Of a DNA stretch of 64,000 nt, positions 52,876-62,080 are shown in pieces (positions within the stretch are counted from its first letter, which is position 1; every line of letters starts with the position of its first letter). Below the pieces are notes generated by a model. The model made no database searches. It worked only from the letters and a program-made list of their open reading frames with translations, and was not told where the DNA came from. The translations under genes were made by a program, and so were the position numbers. The stretch lies in NCBI GenBank assembly GCA_947475895.1, contig CANJMF010000008.1, forward strand, positions 1-64,000, read 5' to 3'. The DNA is from Fidelibacterota bacterium (GTDB taxonomy: Bacteria; Pseudomonadota; Alphaproteobacteria; Rhodospirillales; Rhodospirillaceae).

Positions 52876-53697
52876 ATGCACGACAATATCCGATCCGCCA
52901 ACTTCTCGATCCCGCAACCGCGCCGCATGGGCGCGGTGAATTGGCGCGGCATGTGGGGCCTTTATCTGAAAGAAGTGCGCCGTTTCTGGAAGGTGTTCGT
53001 TCAGACAGTTGCGGCTCCGGTCATTACCAGTCTGATGTTTCTCCTGGTGATGGTGTTCGCTTACGGCCGGGCCGATACGATTGTCTCCGGATATCCCTTC
53101 GAGGATTTCCTTGTGCCGGGACTCATCATCATGACGATGATTCAAAATGCCTTTGCCAACACCTCGTCGTCCATTCTCGTCGCGAAGGTGCAAGGCAACA
53201 TCGTCGACGTGTTGATGCCGCCTTTAAGCCCGTCGGAACTCACGATCGCTTGGATCATGGGCGGCGTAACGCGCGGCATTGCAGTCGGGATTGTGTCCGC
53301 TACCGTCATGGCGATTATCGCGCACATACATATTCACGACGTCGGGCTCATCGTCTTCCACGCCTTGGCTGGTTGCATACTGATGTCCTGGGTGGGGATC
53401 ATGGCTGCGGTCTGGGCCGAGAAGTTCGACCATATGGCGGCGGTGACGAATTTTATTGTCACACCGCTGACTTTTCTCTCGGGCACATTTTATACGATCG
53501 ACAAGCTGCCGACGTGGGCCCAGACCTTGGCCCACTACAACCCGTTTTTTTATAATATCGACGGCTTCCGTCACGGCTTCCTGGGCACGGGCCCGGATGA
53601 GCCGCTGACCGGCATTCTCGTGCTGACAGGTCTCAATGTGGTCGGCGTGATCGCCACCTACCTGATGGTCCGCAGCGGCTACCGCCTGAAGGCGTAG
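52876..53697 (+). CDS. ABC-2 type transporter permease
   Basis: A 273-residue inner-membrane permease with six helices. GLYLKEVRRFWKVFVQTVAAPV, FEDFLVPGLIIMTMIQNAFANTSSS and NFIVTPLTFLSGTFYTIDKLP, then LAHYNPFFYNIDGFRHGFLG, are typical of the YadH/NodJ-like group. The matching ATPase is not adjacent, which is unusual for this type; it must lie elsewhere. Substrate unknown. Confidence 0.86.
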   Translation: MHDNIRSANFSIPQPRRMGAVNWRGMWGLYLKEVRRFWKVFVQTVAAPVITSLMFLLVMVFAYGRADTIVSGYPFEDFLVPGLIIMTMIQNAFANTSSSILVAKVQGNIVDVLMPPLSPSELTIAWIMGGVTRGIAVGIVSATVMAIIAHIHIHDVGLIVFHALAGCILMSWVGIMAAVWAEKFDHMAAVTNFIVTPLTFLSGTFYTIDKLPTWAQTLAHYNPFFYNIDGFRHGFLGTGPDEPLTGILVLTGLNVVGVIATYLMVRSGYRLKA

Positions 53698-53719
53698 ACC
53701 CCCGAAACAGCCGTTGCCG

Positions 53720-53747
53720 TTGACAAAGCGTCCGATTGGCGTATGAA
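53720..53747 (+). promoter_or_regulatory. Sigma-70-type promoter of the arginine operon
   Basis: TTGACA at 53720-53725 and TATGAA at 53742-53747 are separated by 16 bases, giving a near-consensus promoter. Transcription would begin near 53754, directly before a terminator-like hairpin and about 75 bases before argD. Confidence 0.6.
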
Positions 53748-53756
53748 TTTGTCCTG

Positions 53757-53787
53757 CGGGCGGTCTTAGGGCCGCCCGAACTTTTTT
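53757..53787 (+). terminator. Terminator-like hairpin between the promoter and argD
   Basis: CGGGCGG (53757-53763) pairs with CCGCCCG (53772-53778) over eight bases, followed by AAC and six T (53782-53787). It could end the ABC permease transcript. Because it lies just downstream of a good promoter, it could also be a 5' attenuation element of the arginine genes. Confidence 0.6.
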
Positions 53788-53830
53788 CCGGTTTTGCGTA
53801 ATGGTTTTTCGCCACAAGGAAGCGAAGCTC

Positions 53831-55006
53831 GTGACTATTTCCGCCGTGATGCCCACATACGCGCGCACCGACCTCGTGTTTGAACGGGGCGAGGGACTTT
53901 GGCTGACGACCGTCGACGGTCGGCGCTTCCTCGATTTCGGCGCGGGTGTCGCGGTGACGGCGTTGGGTCATTCCCACCCGCACCTCGTTGCGGCACTCAA
54001 GGCTCAGGCTGAAAAGGTGTGGCACACGTCTAATCTGTATCGCATCGCCGGTCAGGAGAAAGCCGCCGAGCGGCTCGTTGCTCACTCATTTGCCGACACA
54101 GTGTTCTTTTGCAATTCCGGCGCCGAGGCTATGGAATGCGCGCTTAAGATGTCGCGGCGCTTCCACCAGGCGCAGGGCTTCAAAGAGAAATTCCGCGTCA
54201 TCACCGCGCGCGGCGGCTTCCATGGGCGCACGCTGGCAACGATTGCCGCCGGCGGACAGGAAAAACACCTCGATGGTTTCGCGCCGATGGTCGACGGCTT
54301 TGATCAGGTCGCCTTTGGCAATCTCAATGAAGCGCGTGCGGCCGTAACGGCAAACACAGCCGCGATTGTTGTTGAGCCAATTCAAGGCGAGGGTGGCATT
54401 ATTCCTGCGGCACCTGAGTATATGAAAGGCCTGCGCGCGATGGCCGACGAGTTCGGACTGCTGCTTATATTCGACGAAGTGCAGACCGGCATGGGTCGGA
54501 CAGGAAAATTGTTCGCGCATGAATGGTCTAGCGTGACGCCGGATATTATGGCCTTGGCCAAAGGCCTCGGCGGCGGTTTCCCTGCAGGAGCCTGTCTCGC
54601 GACAGAGCGCGCGGCCCAGTATATGACGCCCGGCACGCACGGATCGACCTTCGGCGGCAATCCGTTGGCGATGGCGGCTACCAATGCGGTGCTCGACGTT
54701 ATGCTGACGGCGGGCTTTTTTGAGACTGTTCAGGCCGTGTCCGCGAAGCTGTGGTCCAAGCTGGAAGCCATCGTCGCTCGGCATCCCAAAGTGTTCGAAA
54801 GTGTGCGTGGCAAAGGTCTGATGATCGGCCTGAAGTGCAAGGTTCCCAATAACGAAATGGTTTCGAAACTCGTCGCCGAAGGCCTGTTGACCGTGCCCGG
54901 CGGCGACAATGTTGTGCGCTTGGTGCCGGCCCTTATCCTCGGTGATGCCGAAATTGGAGAGGCTATATCGATAATCGACCGGGTTGCCGGTCAGATGGCG
55001 GCGTAA
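53831..55006 (+). CDS. argD: Acetylornithine aminotransferase
   Basis: A class III PLP aminotransferase of about 391 residues. [58 protein letters not shown] and [15 protein letters not shown] with the PLP lysine identify ArgD. It makes N-acetylornithine and often also serves lysine synthesis. The GTG at 53831 is preferred: AAGGAAGCGAAGCTC precedes it and relatives start near [10 protein letters not shown]. An ATG at 53801 in frame has no ribosome site. argF follows after one base. Confidence 0.92.
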   Translation: MTISAVMPTYARTDLVFERGEGLWLTTVDGRRFLDFGAGVAVTALGHSHPHLVAALKAQAEKVWHTSNLYRIAGQEKAAERLVAHSFADTVFFCNSGAEAMECALKMSRRFHQAQGFKEKFRVITARGGFHGRTLATIAAGGQEKHLDGFAPMVDGFDQVAFGNLNEARAAVTANTAAIVVEPIQGEGGIIPAAPEYMKGLRAMADEFGLLLIFDEVQTGMGRTGKLFAHEWSSVTPDIMALAKGLGGGFPAGACLATERAAQYMTPGTHGSTFGGNPLAMAATNAVLDVMLTAGFFETVQAVSAKLWSKLEAIVARHPKVFESVRGKGLMIGLKCKVPNNEMVSKLVAEGLLTVPGGDNVVRLVPALILGDAEIGEAISIIDRVAGQMAA

Positions 55007-55007
55007 A

Positions 55008-55910
55008 ATGACACTTAAGCATTTCCTCGATCTCAATGAATTACCCGCTGAAACGCTTCGGGCGATTTTAAAACAATCGGCCGCACTGAAAGCCGCCGGC
55101 CGCACGGGCGAAAAGCCCCTGGCCGGACGCACGCTGGCAATGTTGTTTGAAAAACCGTCTACACGCACACGCGTCTCGTTCGAAGTGGGTATGCAGCAGT
55201 TAGGTGGCAACGTTGTGTCGCTCTCGCCGCAGGGTTCGCAGCTAGGCCGCGGCGAAACCATCGCCGACACCGCGCGCGTGTTATCGCGCTATGTCGACGC
55301 AATCATGATTCGCACATCGGCGGCGGAGAAACTTCACGAGCTCGCGCGCTATGCCACCGTGCCCGTGATCAATGGGCTGACGGATGATTCGCATCCCTGC
55401 CAAATCATGGCGGATGTCATGACTTATGAAGAGCACAAAGGCCCCATCGCGGGAGCGGTTGTGGCCTGGTCCGGCGATGGAAACAATGTCGCCAACAGCT
55501 GGATTCATGCGGCGGCGCATTTCAAATTCGAGCTGCGTCTGGCTTGCCCCGAGGCATTGTCGCCGTCAAAGACGGCGCTGGCGTGGGCGCGGGAGCGCGG
55601 CGCGAAGGTCATCGTGACGGCCGATCCGAAACTAGCCGCCAAGGGCGCCGATTGCGTCGTGACTGATACCTGGGTGTCCATGGGCGATGAAGACGCCGAC
55701 AGCCAGAACCAGACGCTGGAGCCCTATCAGGTCAATGACGCACTGATGGCGCTGGCCAAGCCCGACGCGATATTCATGCATTGCTTACCGGCACATCGTG
55801 AGGACGAGGTCACCACCAGCGTGATTGACGGTCCGCGCTCGGTGGTTTGGGACGAAGCTGAAAATCGCTTGCACGCCCAAAAAGGCGTTTTGCTGTGGTG
55901 CCTCTCATGA
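55008..55910 (+). CDS. argF: Ornithine carbamoyltransferase
   Basis: A 300-residue transcarbamylase making citrulline. [15 protein letters not shown] is the carbamoyl-phosphate site, [12 protein letters not shown], the later DTWVSMGDE, and [13 protein letters not shown] the ornithine site. ATG at 55008 begins one base after the argD stop. Its stop overlaps the hslO start (ATGA). The operon argD-argF-hslO is common in alphaproteobacteria. Confidence 0.95.
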   Translation: MTLKHFLDLNELPAETLRAILKQSAALKAAGRTGEKPLAGRTLAMLFEKPSTRTRVSFEVGMQQLGGNVVSLSPQGSQLGRGETIADTARVLSRYVDAIMIRTSAAEKLHELARYATVPVINGLTDDSHPCQIMADVMTYEEHKGPIAGAVVAWSGDGNNVANSWIHAAAHFKFELRLACPEALSPSKTALAWARERGAKVIVTADPKLAAKGADCVVTDTWVSMGDEDADSQNQTLEPYQVNDALMALAKPDAIFMHCLPAHREDEVTTSVIDGPRSVVWDEAENRLHAQKGVLLWCLS

Positions 55911-56866
55911 GTGCCGATGGTGGAACGTCTCATGATTCCGCCAACGATCTCTGCCTGCCTTTTGTCGTCGATAACGGCGCTTTCCGCGGACGGCTCGTAC
56001 GCCTAACGCGTACGGTGACGGAAATTATCGAGGCGCATAAAGATCCGGAGCCCGTCGGCAAGCTCCTAGCGGAAGCCATGGTGGCCGCGGTCTCGCTGGC
56101 GGGCGGCCTTAAATACGACGGCGTTTTTACGTTGCAGGTCCAAGGCACCGGACCGGTACATACCCTCGTGGCGGACGTCACAAGCGGCGGCGATGTCCGT
56201 GCTTGCGCAACGTTCGACGGCAAAAGCGTCGCGGCCGAACTCGCGCGGTCCAATCCCCACCTCTTAGGCCCCGGGGGCCATTTGGCCTTTACCGTCGATC
56301 AGGGGGCACATACGGAGCGCTTTCAGGGCATTGTTGAGTTGTCCGGGGAAAGTATTACCGAAGCCGTTCACACTTATTTTCGCCAATCCGAGCAAATCGA
56401 TTCGGCGCTGAAAATGGCCGTAAGGGCCCCCATTCGGCCCGGAGAGCCGTGGCAGGCTGCGGCAATTGTCGTGCAGCGGATGCCGGAAAGAGCAGATGCG
56501 TTACCCCCCAATCCTGAAGATGCGGAAGACGCCTGGCGCACGGTCGTTATCTTATTGGGAAGCTTGAAAGATCAGGAGCTTCTCGATTGGAGTTTGACCC
56601 CGGAAAGGCTGCTGGCGCGACTTTATGCGACGGTTGGCGTTCTGCCGCTACCGCGTCGACCCATCAGGGCGAAATGCCGATGCTCCTATGAACGGAGCGA
56701 ACGCATTCTTGCCTCATTTCCAGTAGATGAAATCAAGTCGTACGCGCAGGACGGTAAAATCCACATGACCTGTGAGTTTTGCCGGACCGACTATGTGTTT
56801 CCGGAAAGCGAACTGGAGGCCGTGGCCGCGAAGCACCGAGATCAACCGAAGGATTCATCGCCATGA
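55907..56866 (+). CDS. hslO: Redox-regulated chaperone Hsp33
   Basis: A 319-residue holdase activated by oxidative unfolding. The N-terminal domain shows [20 protein letters not shown] and [14 protein letters not shown]; the C-terminal redox switch has KCRCSYER and [12 protein letters not shown], giving the zinc-binding CxC and CxxC cysteines. The ATG at 55907 overlaps argF. The next gene overlaps its stop (ATGA). Confidence 0.93.
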   Translation: MSADGGTSHDSANDLCLPFVVDNGAFRGRLVRLTRTVTEIIEAHKDPEPVGKLLAEAMVAAVSLAGGLKYDGVFTLQVQGTGPVHTLVADVTSGGDVRACATFDGKSVAAELARSNPHLLGPGGHLAFTVDQGAHTERFQGIVELSGESITEAVHTYFRQSEQIDSALKMAVRAPIRPGEPWQAAAIVVQRMPERADALPPNPEDAEDAWRTVVILLGSLKDQELLDWSLTPERLLARLYATVGVLPLPRRPIRAKCRCSYERSERILASFPVDEIKSYAQDGKIHMTCEFCRTDYVFPESELEAVAAKHRDQPKDSSP

Positions 56867-57468
56867 AACGCACTCTTATTTCAAAGAAGCTTCTTGTCGT
56901 TTCCGCGCTCGCTCTGGCATTTGGCGTTGCCACAAGCGCCATGGCCGATGCCGCCGTTGTGACGCGCACGGTGCGTTTCGCCGACGCATCGACCCTGAGC
57001 ACCGATGCCTCCGGAATGACCTTCGAAGTGCGTAACCGCCCGCCGCGCGAATATCCGCACGTGGGCTACCGCGCGCCGTTCACGTTCGAGCAGGCCGCGC
57101 GCGATTGGGCGGCATCGCATTTCAACATGACCGGCAATAGTGTGAACACGTTGCGCATAACCTTACGCGACGGCGACATTACCGAAAAGCTGCTGCCCAC
57201 AACGAAGGGCATCAAAGGCTGGTTCACCAAAGATCAGGCGGCCGAATACGAGGGTAAGCTCGATATTGAGATCGCGGTCGTTGATGCAAATGGCAGCATC
57301 CTGGCGCAAGCCGAAGGTAAGGCGTGGCATAGCCAGACAGTCAGCGAAGGTGCCACCGAAGCGGATAAGCAGGCGGTGTGGGCGGGTATGATTAAGAAGA
57401 CGTTCGACGATCTCGACATCGAACTGCAGCCCCGCATTCGCCAGGCGCTGGCGCAATACGTCCGCTAG
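56863..57468 (+). CDS. Secreted protein encoded after hslO, unknown
   Basis: A 201-residue protein with an N-terminal signal (about residues 8-31, ALALAFGVATSAMADA); no lipobox cysteine, so it is probably soluble in the periplasm. The rest is mixed alpha/beta with no recognised domain. Its ATG overlaps the hslO stop, making it the last gene of the argD-argF-hslO operon. Related unknown proteins are frequently found after hslO in alphaproteobacteria. Confidence 0.7.
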   Translation: MKRTLISKKLLVVSALALAFGVATSAMADAAVVTRTVRFADASTLSTDASGMTFEVRNRPPREYPHVGYRAPFTFEQAARDWAASHFNMTGNSVNTLRITLRDGDITEKLLPTTKGIKGWFTKDQAAEYEGKLDIEIAVVDANGSILAQAEGKAWHSQTVSEGATEADKQAVWAGMIKKTFDDLDIELQPRIRQALAQYVR

Positions 57469-57477
57469 GCGTTTTCG

Positions 57478-58071
57478 TTACTTTCCGATAATCGCCAGGA
57501 ATTCGCGCCGCGTGGAGGGATCCTCGCGGAAGGCGCCAAGCATGGTCGATGTAACCATGGTGACGCCGGTCTTGTGCACGCCGCGCGTCGTCATGCATTG
57601 GTGCGCGGCATCGACGACCACCGCAACGCCTTTCGGCTTCAGGACATCGTTGATGGCGTTGGCGATTTGCGCCGTCATTTTCTCCTGAATCTGAAGGCGC
57701 TTGGCATAAGCCTCTACCACACGCACCAGTTTCGATATTCCCACGACGCGGTTGTGCGGCAAATAAGCGACATACGCTTTGCCGATGATCGGCACCATGT
57801 GATGTTCGCAATGACTTTGAAATGCGATGTCCTTGAGGACAACCATTTCATCATATCCTTCGGTTTCCTCGAATGTGGTCCGCAGGATTTCTTCCGGGTC
57901 TTGCGTATAGCCCGCGTAGAATTCTTCGTAAGAACGCACGACCCGTTCGGGCGTTTTGATCAAGCCTTCGCGTGCGATGTCGTCGCCCGCCCAGCGAATG
58001 AGCGTGGAAACGGCGGCTTCGGCTTCGGCGCGAGATGGGCGCGGGCCCGCGGGTGAGGCTTTCACGGTCAT
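57478..58071 (-). CDS. folE: GTP cyclohydrolase I
   Basis: A 197-residue enzyme opening tetrahydrofolate synthesis. The zinc site is in [22 protein letters not shown] and [20 protein letters not shown]-type helix and [16 protein letters not shown] also fit. Type IA, with no riboswitch visible. It lies downstream of apaG and metZ and may share their transcript. Confidence 0.95.
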   Translation of the reverse strand: MTVKASPAGPRPSRAEAEAAVSTLIRWAGDDIAREGLIKTPERVVRSYEEFYAGYTQDPEEILRTTFEETEGYDEMVVLKDIAFQSHCEHHMVPIIGKAYVAYLPHNRVVGISKLVRVVEAYAKRLQIQEKMTAQIANAINDVLKPKGVAVVVDAAHQCMTTRGVHKTGVTMVTSTMLGAFREDPSTRREFLAIIGK

Positions 58072-58104
58072 CGCTCGTTACCTTTCGTGAGATCGGCTGG
58101 AAGG

Positions 58105-58497
58105 CTAATTGATGGTCGCCGTATCGTAAGGACTATCGAGTGAAAAAGCGGGGATTTCAATGTCAAAGCGCTCGCCCCCGCCGGTGCTCATTTCATAGCT
58201 GCCGGCCATGATTCCAGACGGTGTCGTAAGCGGGCACCCGCTGGTGTACTCGAAGGACTCGCCCGGTTTTAAAACGGGCTGTTCTCCAACCACGCCCGGA
58301 CCCTTTACTTCCTGAAGGCGGCCCAATTTGTCGGTAATGCGCCAGTGCCGGTTCATAAGCTGAACGGTTTCTTTGCCCCGGTTTTCGATATTCACGCGGT
58401 ACGCCCAAACGAAACGATCGTCCTCGGGCGCGGATTGGTCCTCGAGGTAAAACGAGCGCACGGAGACGCTGATGCTGCGGGTTATCTTTTCGTACAT
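58105..58497 (-). CDS. apaG: ApaG domain protein
   Basis: A 130-residue protein of the ApaG fold: [53 protein letters not shown], then [13 protein letters not shown] and GIMAGSYEM, all family hallmarks. Function is poorly defined (linked to Mg/Co resistance and diadenosine tetraphosphate in enterobacteria). In alphaproteobacteria it regularly follows metZ, as here. Confidence 0.92.
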   Translation of the reverse strand: MYEKITRSISVSVRSFYLEDQSAPEDDRFVWAYRVNIENRGKETVQLMNRHWRITDKLGRLQEVKGPGVVGEQPVLKPGESFEYTSGCPLTTPSGIMAGSYEMSTGGGERFDIEIPAFSLDSPYDTATIN

Positions 58498-58523
58498 GCG
58501 CGTGCGGACCTTATGCCAACCCT

Positions 58524-59717
58524 CTACGCCGCAAATGCCTGCGTCAGATCATCGATGATGTCTGACGCATCCTCAAGGCCTACGGACAGGCGTACCATAC
58601 CATCAGTGATTCCCAAGTGCGCACGTTCTTCAGGCGTAAGCCGTTGATGCGTGGTCGTTGCGGGATGGCAGGCCAAACTCTTTGAATCGCCGAGGTTGTT
58701 CGAAATGTCGATGAGTTTCAAATTATTCAAAAACCGGAAAGCAGCAGCTTTCCCGCCCGCCAGTTCGAACGCGATCATAGAGCCGCCCGCGCTCATTTGC
58801 GCCATGGCAAGCTTGTGTTGCGGATGCGACGGAAGACTCGGGTAAAGAAGCCGCGTTAAATCCTTGCGGCCTTGCAGAGCCTGGGCGACGGCCAAAGCAT
58901 TCTCGCAATGCTGGCGCACGCGCATTTCGAGGGTGTCGAGGCTTTTCAATAACACCCAGGCATTGAACGGCGAAAGCGTTGGTCCTGTATGCCGAATGAA
59001 AGGCGTCACTTTGTCGACGATGAACTCGCTGTCGCTCAAGATAGCGCCGCCGAGGCACCGACCCTGACCATCAATATGTTTCGTCGCCGAATACACGACG
59101 ACGTCCGCACCGAATTGCATCGGCTTTTGCAAAAGCGGCGTGGCGAAAACGTTGTCCACAACCACGCGCGCGCCGGCTTTGTGCGCCAGGTCACATACCG
59201 CGCGCAGATCGATGACTTCAAGCGCCGGATTTGTTGGCGTCTCCAGGAATACCGCGTTCGCGGGCTTCGAAAGCGCTTTCTCCCATTGCGCGGCATCGGT
59301 GCCGTCTACTAAGTCTACCTGGACGCCAAAACGCGGCAAAATGTTCTGGCAAATGTAGAGGCACGAACCGAACATGGCGCGCGCGGCGACCAGGCGGTCG
59401 CCTGCCTGGAGGAAGCACGCCAATGACGCATATACCGCGGCCATGCCGCTCGCGGTGGCGCGGCAGGCCTGCGCGCCCTCGATCAACGCCAGGCGCTTCT
59501 CGAACATCGCCGTGGTGGGATTTCCGAACCGCGAATAAACGAAACGATCGATCTCTTGTTTGAAAGCCTGCTCGGCTTCTTCGGCGCGTTCGTACACGTA
59601 GCCCGAAGTCATGAAGATGGCTTCGCTGGTTTCGTTGAATTCGCTGCGCTCCGTGGCGCCGCGTACCAGCTGTGTGCGGGTTCGCCATTTGCGCTGCGTC
59701 TCGTCGTTCGTCGCCAT
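58524..59717 (-). CDS. metZ: O-succinylhomoserine sulfhydrylase
   Basis: A 397-residue Cys/Met-metabolism PLP enzyme that makes homocysteine directly from acylhomoserine and sulfide. [43 protein letters not shown] and [18 protein letters not shown] with the PLP lysine match MetZ. ATG at 59717 is preferred over the upstream TTG at 59750. Expression is probably controlled by a SAM-II riboswitch and terminator in the leader, so high SAM should reduce it. The acyl donor enzyme is MetX at 823-1992. Confidence 0.93.
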   Translation of the reverse strand: MATNDETQRKWRTRTQLVRGATERSEFNETSEAIFMTSGYVYERAEEAEQAFKQEIDRFVYSRFGNPTTAMFEKRLALIEGAQACRATASGMAAVYASLACFLQAGDRLVAARAMFGSCLYICQNILPRFGVQVDLVDGTDAAQWEKALSKPANAVFLETPTNPALEVIDLRAVCDLAHKAGARVVVDNVFATPLLQKPMQFGADVVVYSATKHIDGQGRCLGGAILSDSEFIVDKVTPFIRHTGPTLSPFNAWVLLKSLDTLEMRVRQHCENALAVAQALQGRKDLTRLLYPSLPSHPQHKLAMAQMSAGGSMIAFELAGGKAAAFRFLNNLKLIDISNNLGDSKSLACHPATTTHQRLTPEERAHLGITDGMVRLSVGLEDASDIIDDLTQAFAA

Positions 59718-59764
59718 CGTTAACCTCGTACCCTTTGTGGGCCTAAGCATGCGGGCAATAAAAA

Positions 59765-59790
59765 AGCCCCCGACCAGACTGGCGGGGGCT
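59765..59790 (-). terminator. Intrinsic terminator in the metZ leader
   Basis: On the minus strand AGCCCCCG and CGGGGGCT form a perfect eight-base stem around CCAGTCTGGT, which extends it, followed by TTTTTTATT. It lies directly after the SAM-II aptamer and 48 bases before the metZ start, in the position of a transcription-attenuating expression platform. A short alternative hairpin GGGC-ATGA-GCCC (59786-59797) would compete with it. Confidence 0.8.
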
Positions 59791-59796
59791 CATGCC

Positions 59797-59853
59797 CTCG
59801 ACCTTTTAGCGTTTTTTAACGTGGTCGCAAGCTGGTCGCCAAATGTCCACGGG
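59797..59853 (-). promoter_or_regulatory. SAM-II (SAM-alpha) riboswitch upstream of metZ
   Basis: Reading the minus strand: CGTGG (59851-59847) and CCACG (59824-59820) make stem P1; ATTTG follows in the first loop, then GCTTGC, GTTAAA and GCTAAAAGG. CGACC (59838-59834) can pair with GGTCG (59803-59799), giving the second pseudoknot stem. The conserved blocks (GTGG, ATTTG, CTTGC, CCACGTTAAA, GCTAAAAGG) and their order are those of the alphaproteobacterial SAM-II class. It is found upstream of methionine genes and represses them when SAM is abundant. Confidence 0.9.
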
Positions 59854-59858
59854 ATATC

Positions 59859-59887
59859 TTGGTAGCGCGAGCGCTTTAAGCGGTCAA
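59859..59887 (-). promoter_or_regulatory. Likely promoter of the metZ leader
   Basis: On the minus strand TTGACC (59887-59882) and TACCAA (59864-59859) are 17 bases apart. Transcription would start about 59852, right at the first base of the aptamer. The -10 element is weak, but the spacing and the fit to the riboswitch make it convincing. Confidence 0.55.
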
Positions 59888-59904
59888 GCCGCTTCGCCTT
59901 CTCT

Positions 59905-60240
59905 TTAGTCTTTGCAGCTACCCTCGACCGGGCCCTCAATTTTAGGTTTGATCACAATGGGACGGGTGAAATCACAAACAAAAACATGTTTTCCAGCCGG
60001 AATGGTCGCGTCCTGGCAGCCGCTCCTTCCGTCAATACGCTTGCCGTCCTGTAAGATCGAGAACTTTACGCTGACCGTACAAAAGCGCTCCTTATCCGAC
60101 GTGCTGTAGATGTTGACGCTGTTTCCCTTGGCTTCGGCCGAAAATGTTTTTGCGATATCGTCGGCAGCGAACGCGGCTGGCGCGGCTGTGACAAGTCCGG
60201 CGATCAGATAAAATAGGGTCTTCAATTTCCTGTACTCCAT
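59905..60240 (-). CDS. Small secreted cysteine-containing protein
   Basis: A 111-residue protein with a signal peptide (about residues 7-25, cleavage near AFA-ADD) and four cysteines in the mature part (FCTVS, GCQD, VCDF, SCKD), suggesting two disulfides in the periplasm. A family name is not evident. It lies upstream of the metZ promoter on the same strand. Confidence 0.65.
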   Translation of the reverse strand: MEYRKLKTLFYLIAGLVTAAPAAFAADDIAKTFSAEAKGNSVNIYSTSDKERFCTVSVKFSILQDGKRIDGRSGCQDATIPAGKHVFVCDFTRPIVIKPKIEGPVEGSCKD

Positions 60241-60420
60241 AGGGCTAATTTCCCCAAGATATCAGATTTCCTTTTGCCAAAAACGAGGCAAAAACGGGAA
60301 AATTCATTATTTCTGCGTTATCCTTAGGGGATGGCGTATCAGGGGTCGTTGCATCCCCACTCAATCCGGAATAAGTGACATTATCTAAAAAAGTTCAAGT
60401 ACCCGCAGGGATGATGAATT

Positions 60421-61032
60421 ATGGGCAATCACTTTCACGATTACGCAACAACGTTGGCGGGTGCCATTGCGGCAACGGAGGCCAGCGATCTTCATCACAA
60501 GCCCCTTTCCGTCGATCAGGCGGTTGTTGCGGCGCATCGCATGATCCGCGCCATAGCCGGTACGCCGAATAAGCTTATGTTTATCGGCAACGGCGGTTCT
60601 GCCGGTATCGCAGGCCACATGGCCATCGACTTTACGAAAAACGGAGGAGTGCGTTCCGTTACCTTCAACGACGCTTCGTCGCTGACGTGCCTTGGCAATG
60701 ACCTTGGCTACGATCAGGTGTTCTCGAAGCAGGTCGAAATGCAAGGATTGGCCGGCGACATTCTGATCGCAATTTCGAGCTCGGGCGAATCAAAGAACAT
60801 CTTGAATGCCGTGACCGCCGCTCGAAAAATGAAAGCTCATGTTATTTCGTTGAGCGGCTTTAAGGCGGGTAATTCGCTGCGTCAAATGGGTGATCTCAAT
60901 CTCTATACACCGTCCGCCGTCTACGGTTTCGTCGAGACCGCGCACCAAGCGCTTCTCCACGTCATTCTCGATACGGGAATGGGATGGACGGTGGCGACGG
61001 CGCATGTGCAGCCGCAAACGGCGCTTATTTAA
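60421..61032 (+). CDS. SIS-domain phosphoheptose isomerase-like protein
   Basis: A 203-residue SIS protein close to GmhA/LpcA: LMFIGNGGSAGIAGHMAIDF, DASSLTCLGNDLGYDQVFSKQ, then LIAISSSGESKNILNAV and ETAHQALLHVILD. GmhA converts sedoheptulose-7-phosphate to D-glycero-D-manno-heptose-7-phosphate for LPS or capsule heptose. No other heptose gene is nearby, and relatives in mixed clusters act on other sugars, so the specific name is withheld. ATG at 60421 is a plausible start. Confidence 0.82.
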   Translation: MGNHFHDYATTLAGAIAATEASDLHHKPLSVDQAVVAAHRMIRAIAGTPNKLMFIGNGGSAGIAGHMAIDFTKNGGVRSVTFNDASSLTCLGNDLGYDQVFSKQVEMQGLAGDILIAISSSGESKNILNAVTAARKMKAHVISLSGFKAGNSLRQMGDLNLYTPSAVYGFVETAHQALLHVILDTGMGWTVATAHVQPQTALI

Positions 61033-61044
61033 CGTCTCCGTTAA
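61029..61044. terminator. Hairpin between convergent genes
   Basis: TTAACG, TCTC, CGTTAA is a perfect six-base stem across the stop region of the SIS gene and the convergent small membrane protein gene. No T tract. Confidence 0.3.
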
Positions 61045-61298
61045 CGCATCATTTGATTCACCTTGTTGCGCGGTTTGAGCTGTTCGCCAGTCACAAGACT
61101 AATCGAGTGCGCGAGCGTCACAAAGATACCAAGCGTCAGAAAAATCATGAGCGCGCCGTAAGGAATGATCCTGGGTTTTAGCGGGTCAGCCGGTTGCTTC
61201 AGTTTTATGCGGCATACAACGAGCAATACGATCTCGGCCACAAGAACGGCGAGCGTAATGATCAGGCCCTGTTTATCCATCCTCGAAAAAGCTTCCAT
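61041..61298 (-). CDS. Small membrane protein, unknown
   Basis: An 85-residue protein with two membrane helices (about 10-29 and 46-66) and basic ends. ATG at 61298 or 61280 may start it. No family recognised. It lies 23 bases downstream of the Sel1-repeat gene on the same strand and may belong to the secretin operon. Confidence 0.6.
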   Translation of the reverse strand: MEAFSRMDKQGLIITLAVLVAEIVLLVVCRIKLKQPADPLKPRIIPYGALMIFLTLGIFVTLAHSISLVTGEQLKPRNKVNQMMR

Positions 61299-61321
61299 GG
61301 TGTTTTTCCGTCGTCGGATCC

Positions 61322-62080
61322 CTATTTAGATTTAGGTTTGTGTGATTTGGGCGGCGGCGGCGCGTCGACCGCTATCGTCTCCAGAGGCGGAGGACCGCCG
61401 GCACCTGGATCGCCCGGCTCCCACAGAATCTCGCGGTTCGCAATGAGCTTAATGAGATTCTGTTCGGCGACCGCATTCCTGCCCCGACTATTGTTGCGTC
61501 GATACCAATACGCCGCGGCCTTGGGGTTGCGCGGCGTGCCGTAACCCATTTGATATGCATATCCCAGCATAAGTTCCGCGGGCGGGTAGCCGCTGTCTGC
61601 GGCATGCCAGAAATAAGTAAACGCAGACTCCCAGCTTGCTTGAATGCCGCCTTCTCCTTGGTAAATCATTTTCCCCAGCATGTATTGAGCGGCCGGGTGT
61701 CCTTGATCGGCGGCGGTTTCATAAAACAGCACCGCACGCGCCTCGTCCTTAGGCACGCCGATTCCTGTCTGGTGGATGAGGCCCAGATAGAAAGCAGCGT
61801 CCGGATCTTTCTTTTCGGCGGCGTCGCGCAGCAGCTCCAGAGACTTCGTTAGATTGGCGGGCACTCCATCGCCGCGCCCATAACGGGCGCCAAGCTCGGC
61901 CTGTGCGTGCAGATCGCCGTTGGCCATCCGTTGCTCAAGCTCAACAACGGAGAGCGTGTCCACAACACGGCTGTGTTGCAGTTCGGCTGCCGACCGAGTC
62001 TCCGCGATCGCTGCGCCCGCTAAAGTCGAGGCTCCCAGCAGCGCTGCACCGAAATATATAATATGACGCGATATTGTCAT
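61322..62080 (-). CDS. Sel1-repeat (TPR-like) periplasmic protein
   Basis: A 252-residue protein with a signal peptide (cleavage near AIAETR) and four Sel1 repeats between about residues 60 and 205: AQAELGARYGRGDGVPANL, AAFYLGLIHQTGIGVPKDE, AAQYMLGKMIYQGEGGIQA, and AELMLGYAYQMGYGTPRNP. The tail is proline-rich (PPPKSHKPKSK). Sel1 proteins are scaffolds. Its ATG overlaps the secretin stop (TAATG), so it probably works with that secretion or pilus system. Confidence 0.85.
   Translation of the reverse strand: MTISRHIIYFGAALLGASTLAGAAIAETRSAAELQHSRVVDTLSVVELEQRMANGDLHAQAELGARYGRGDGVPANLTKSLELLRDAAEKKDPDAAFYLGLIHQTGIGVPKDEARAVLFYETAADQGHPAAQYMLGKMIYQGEGGIQASWESAFTYFWHAADSGYPPAELMLGYAYQMGYGTPRNPKAAAYWYRRNNSRGRNAVAEQNLIKLIANREILWEPGDPGAGGPPPLETIAVDAPPPPKSHKPKSK

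Noticed and set aside
54086-55270. 394-codon open frame antisense to argD and argF
   Set aside because: High-GC shadow frame; argD and argF on the other strand have full family motifs, and the peptide looks unlike any family.
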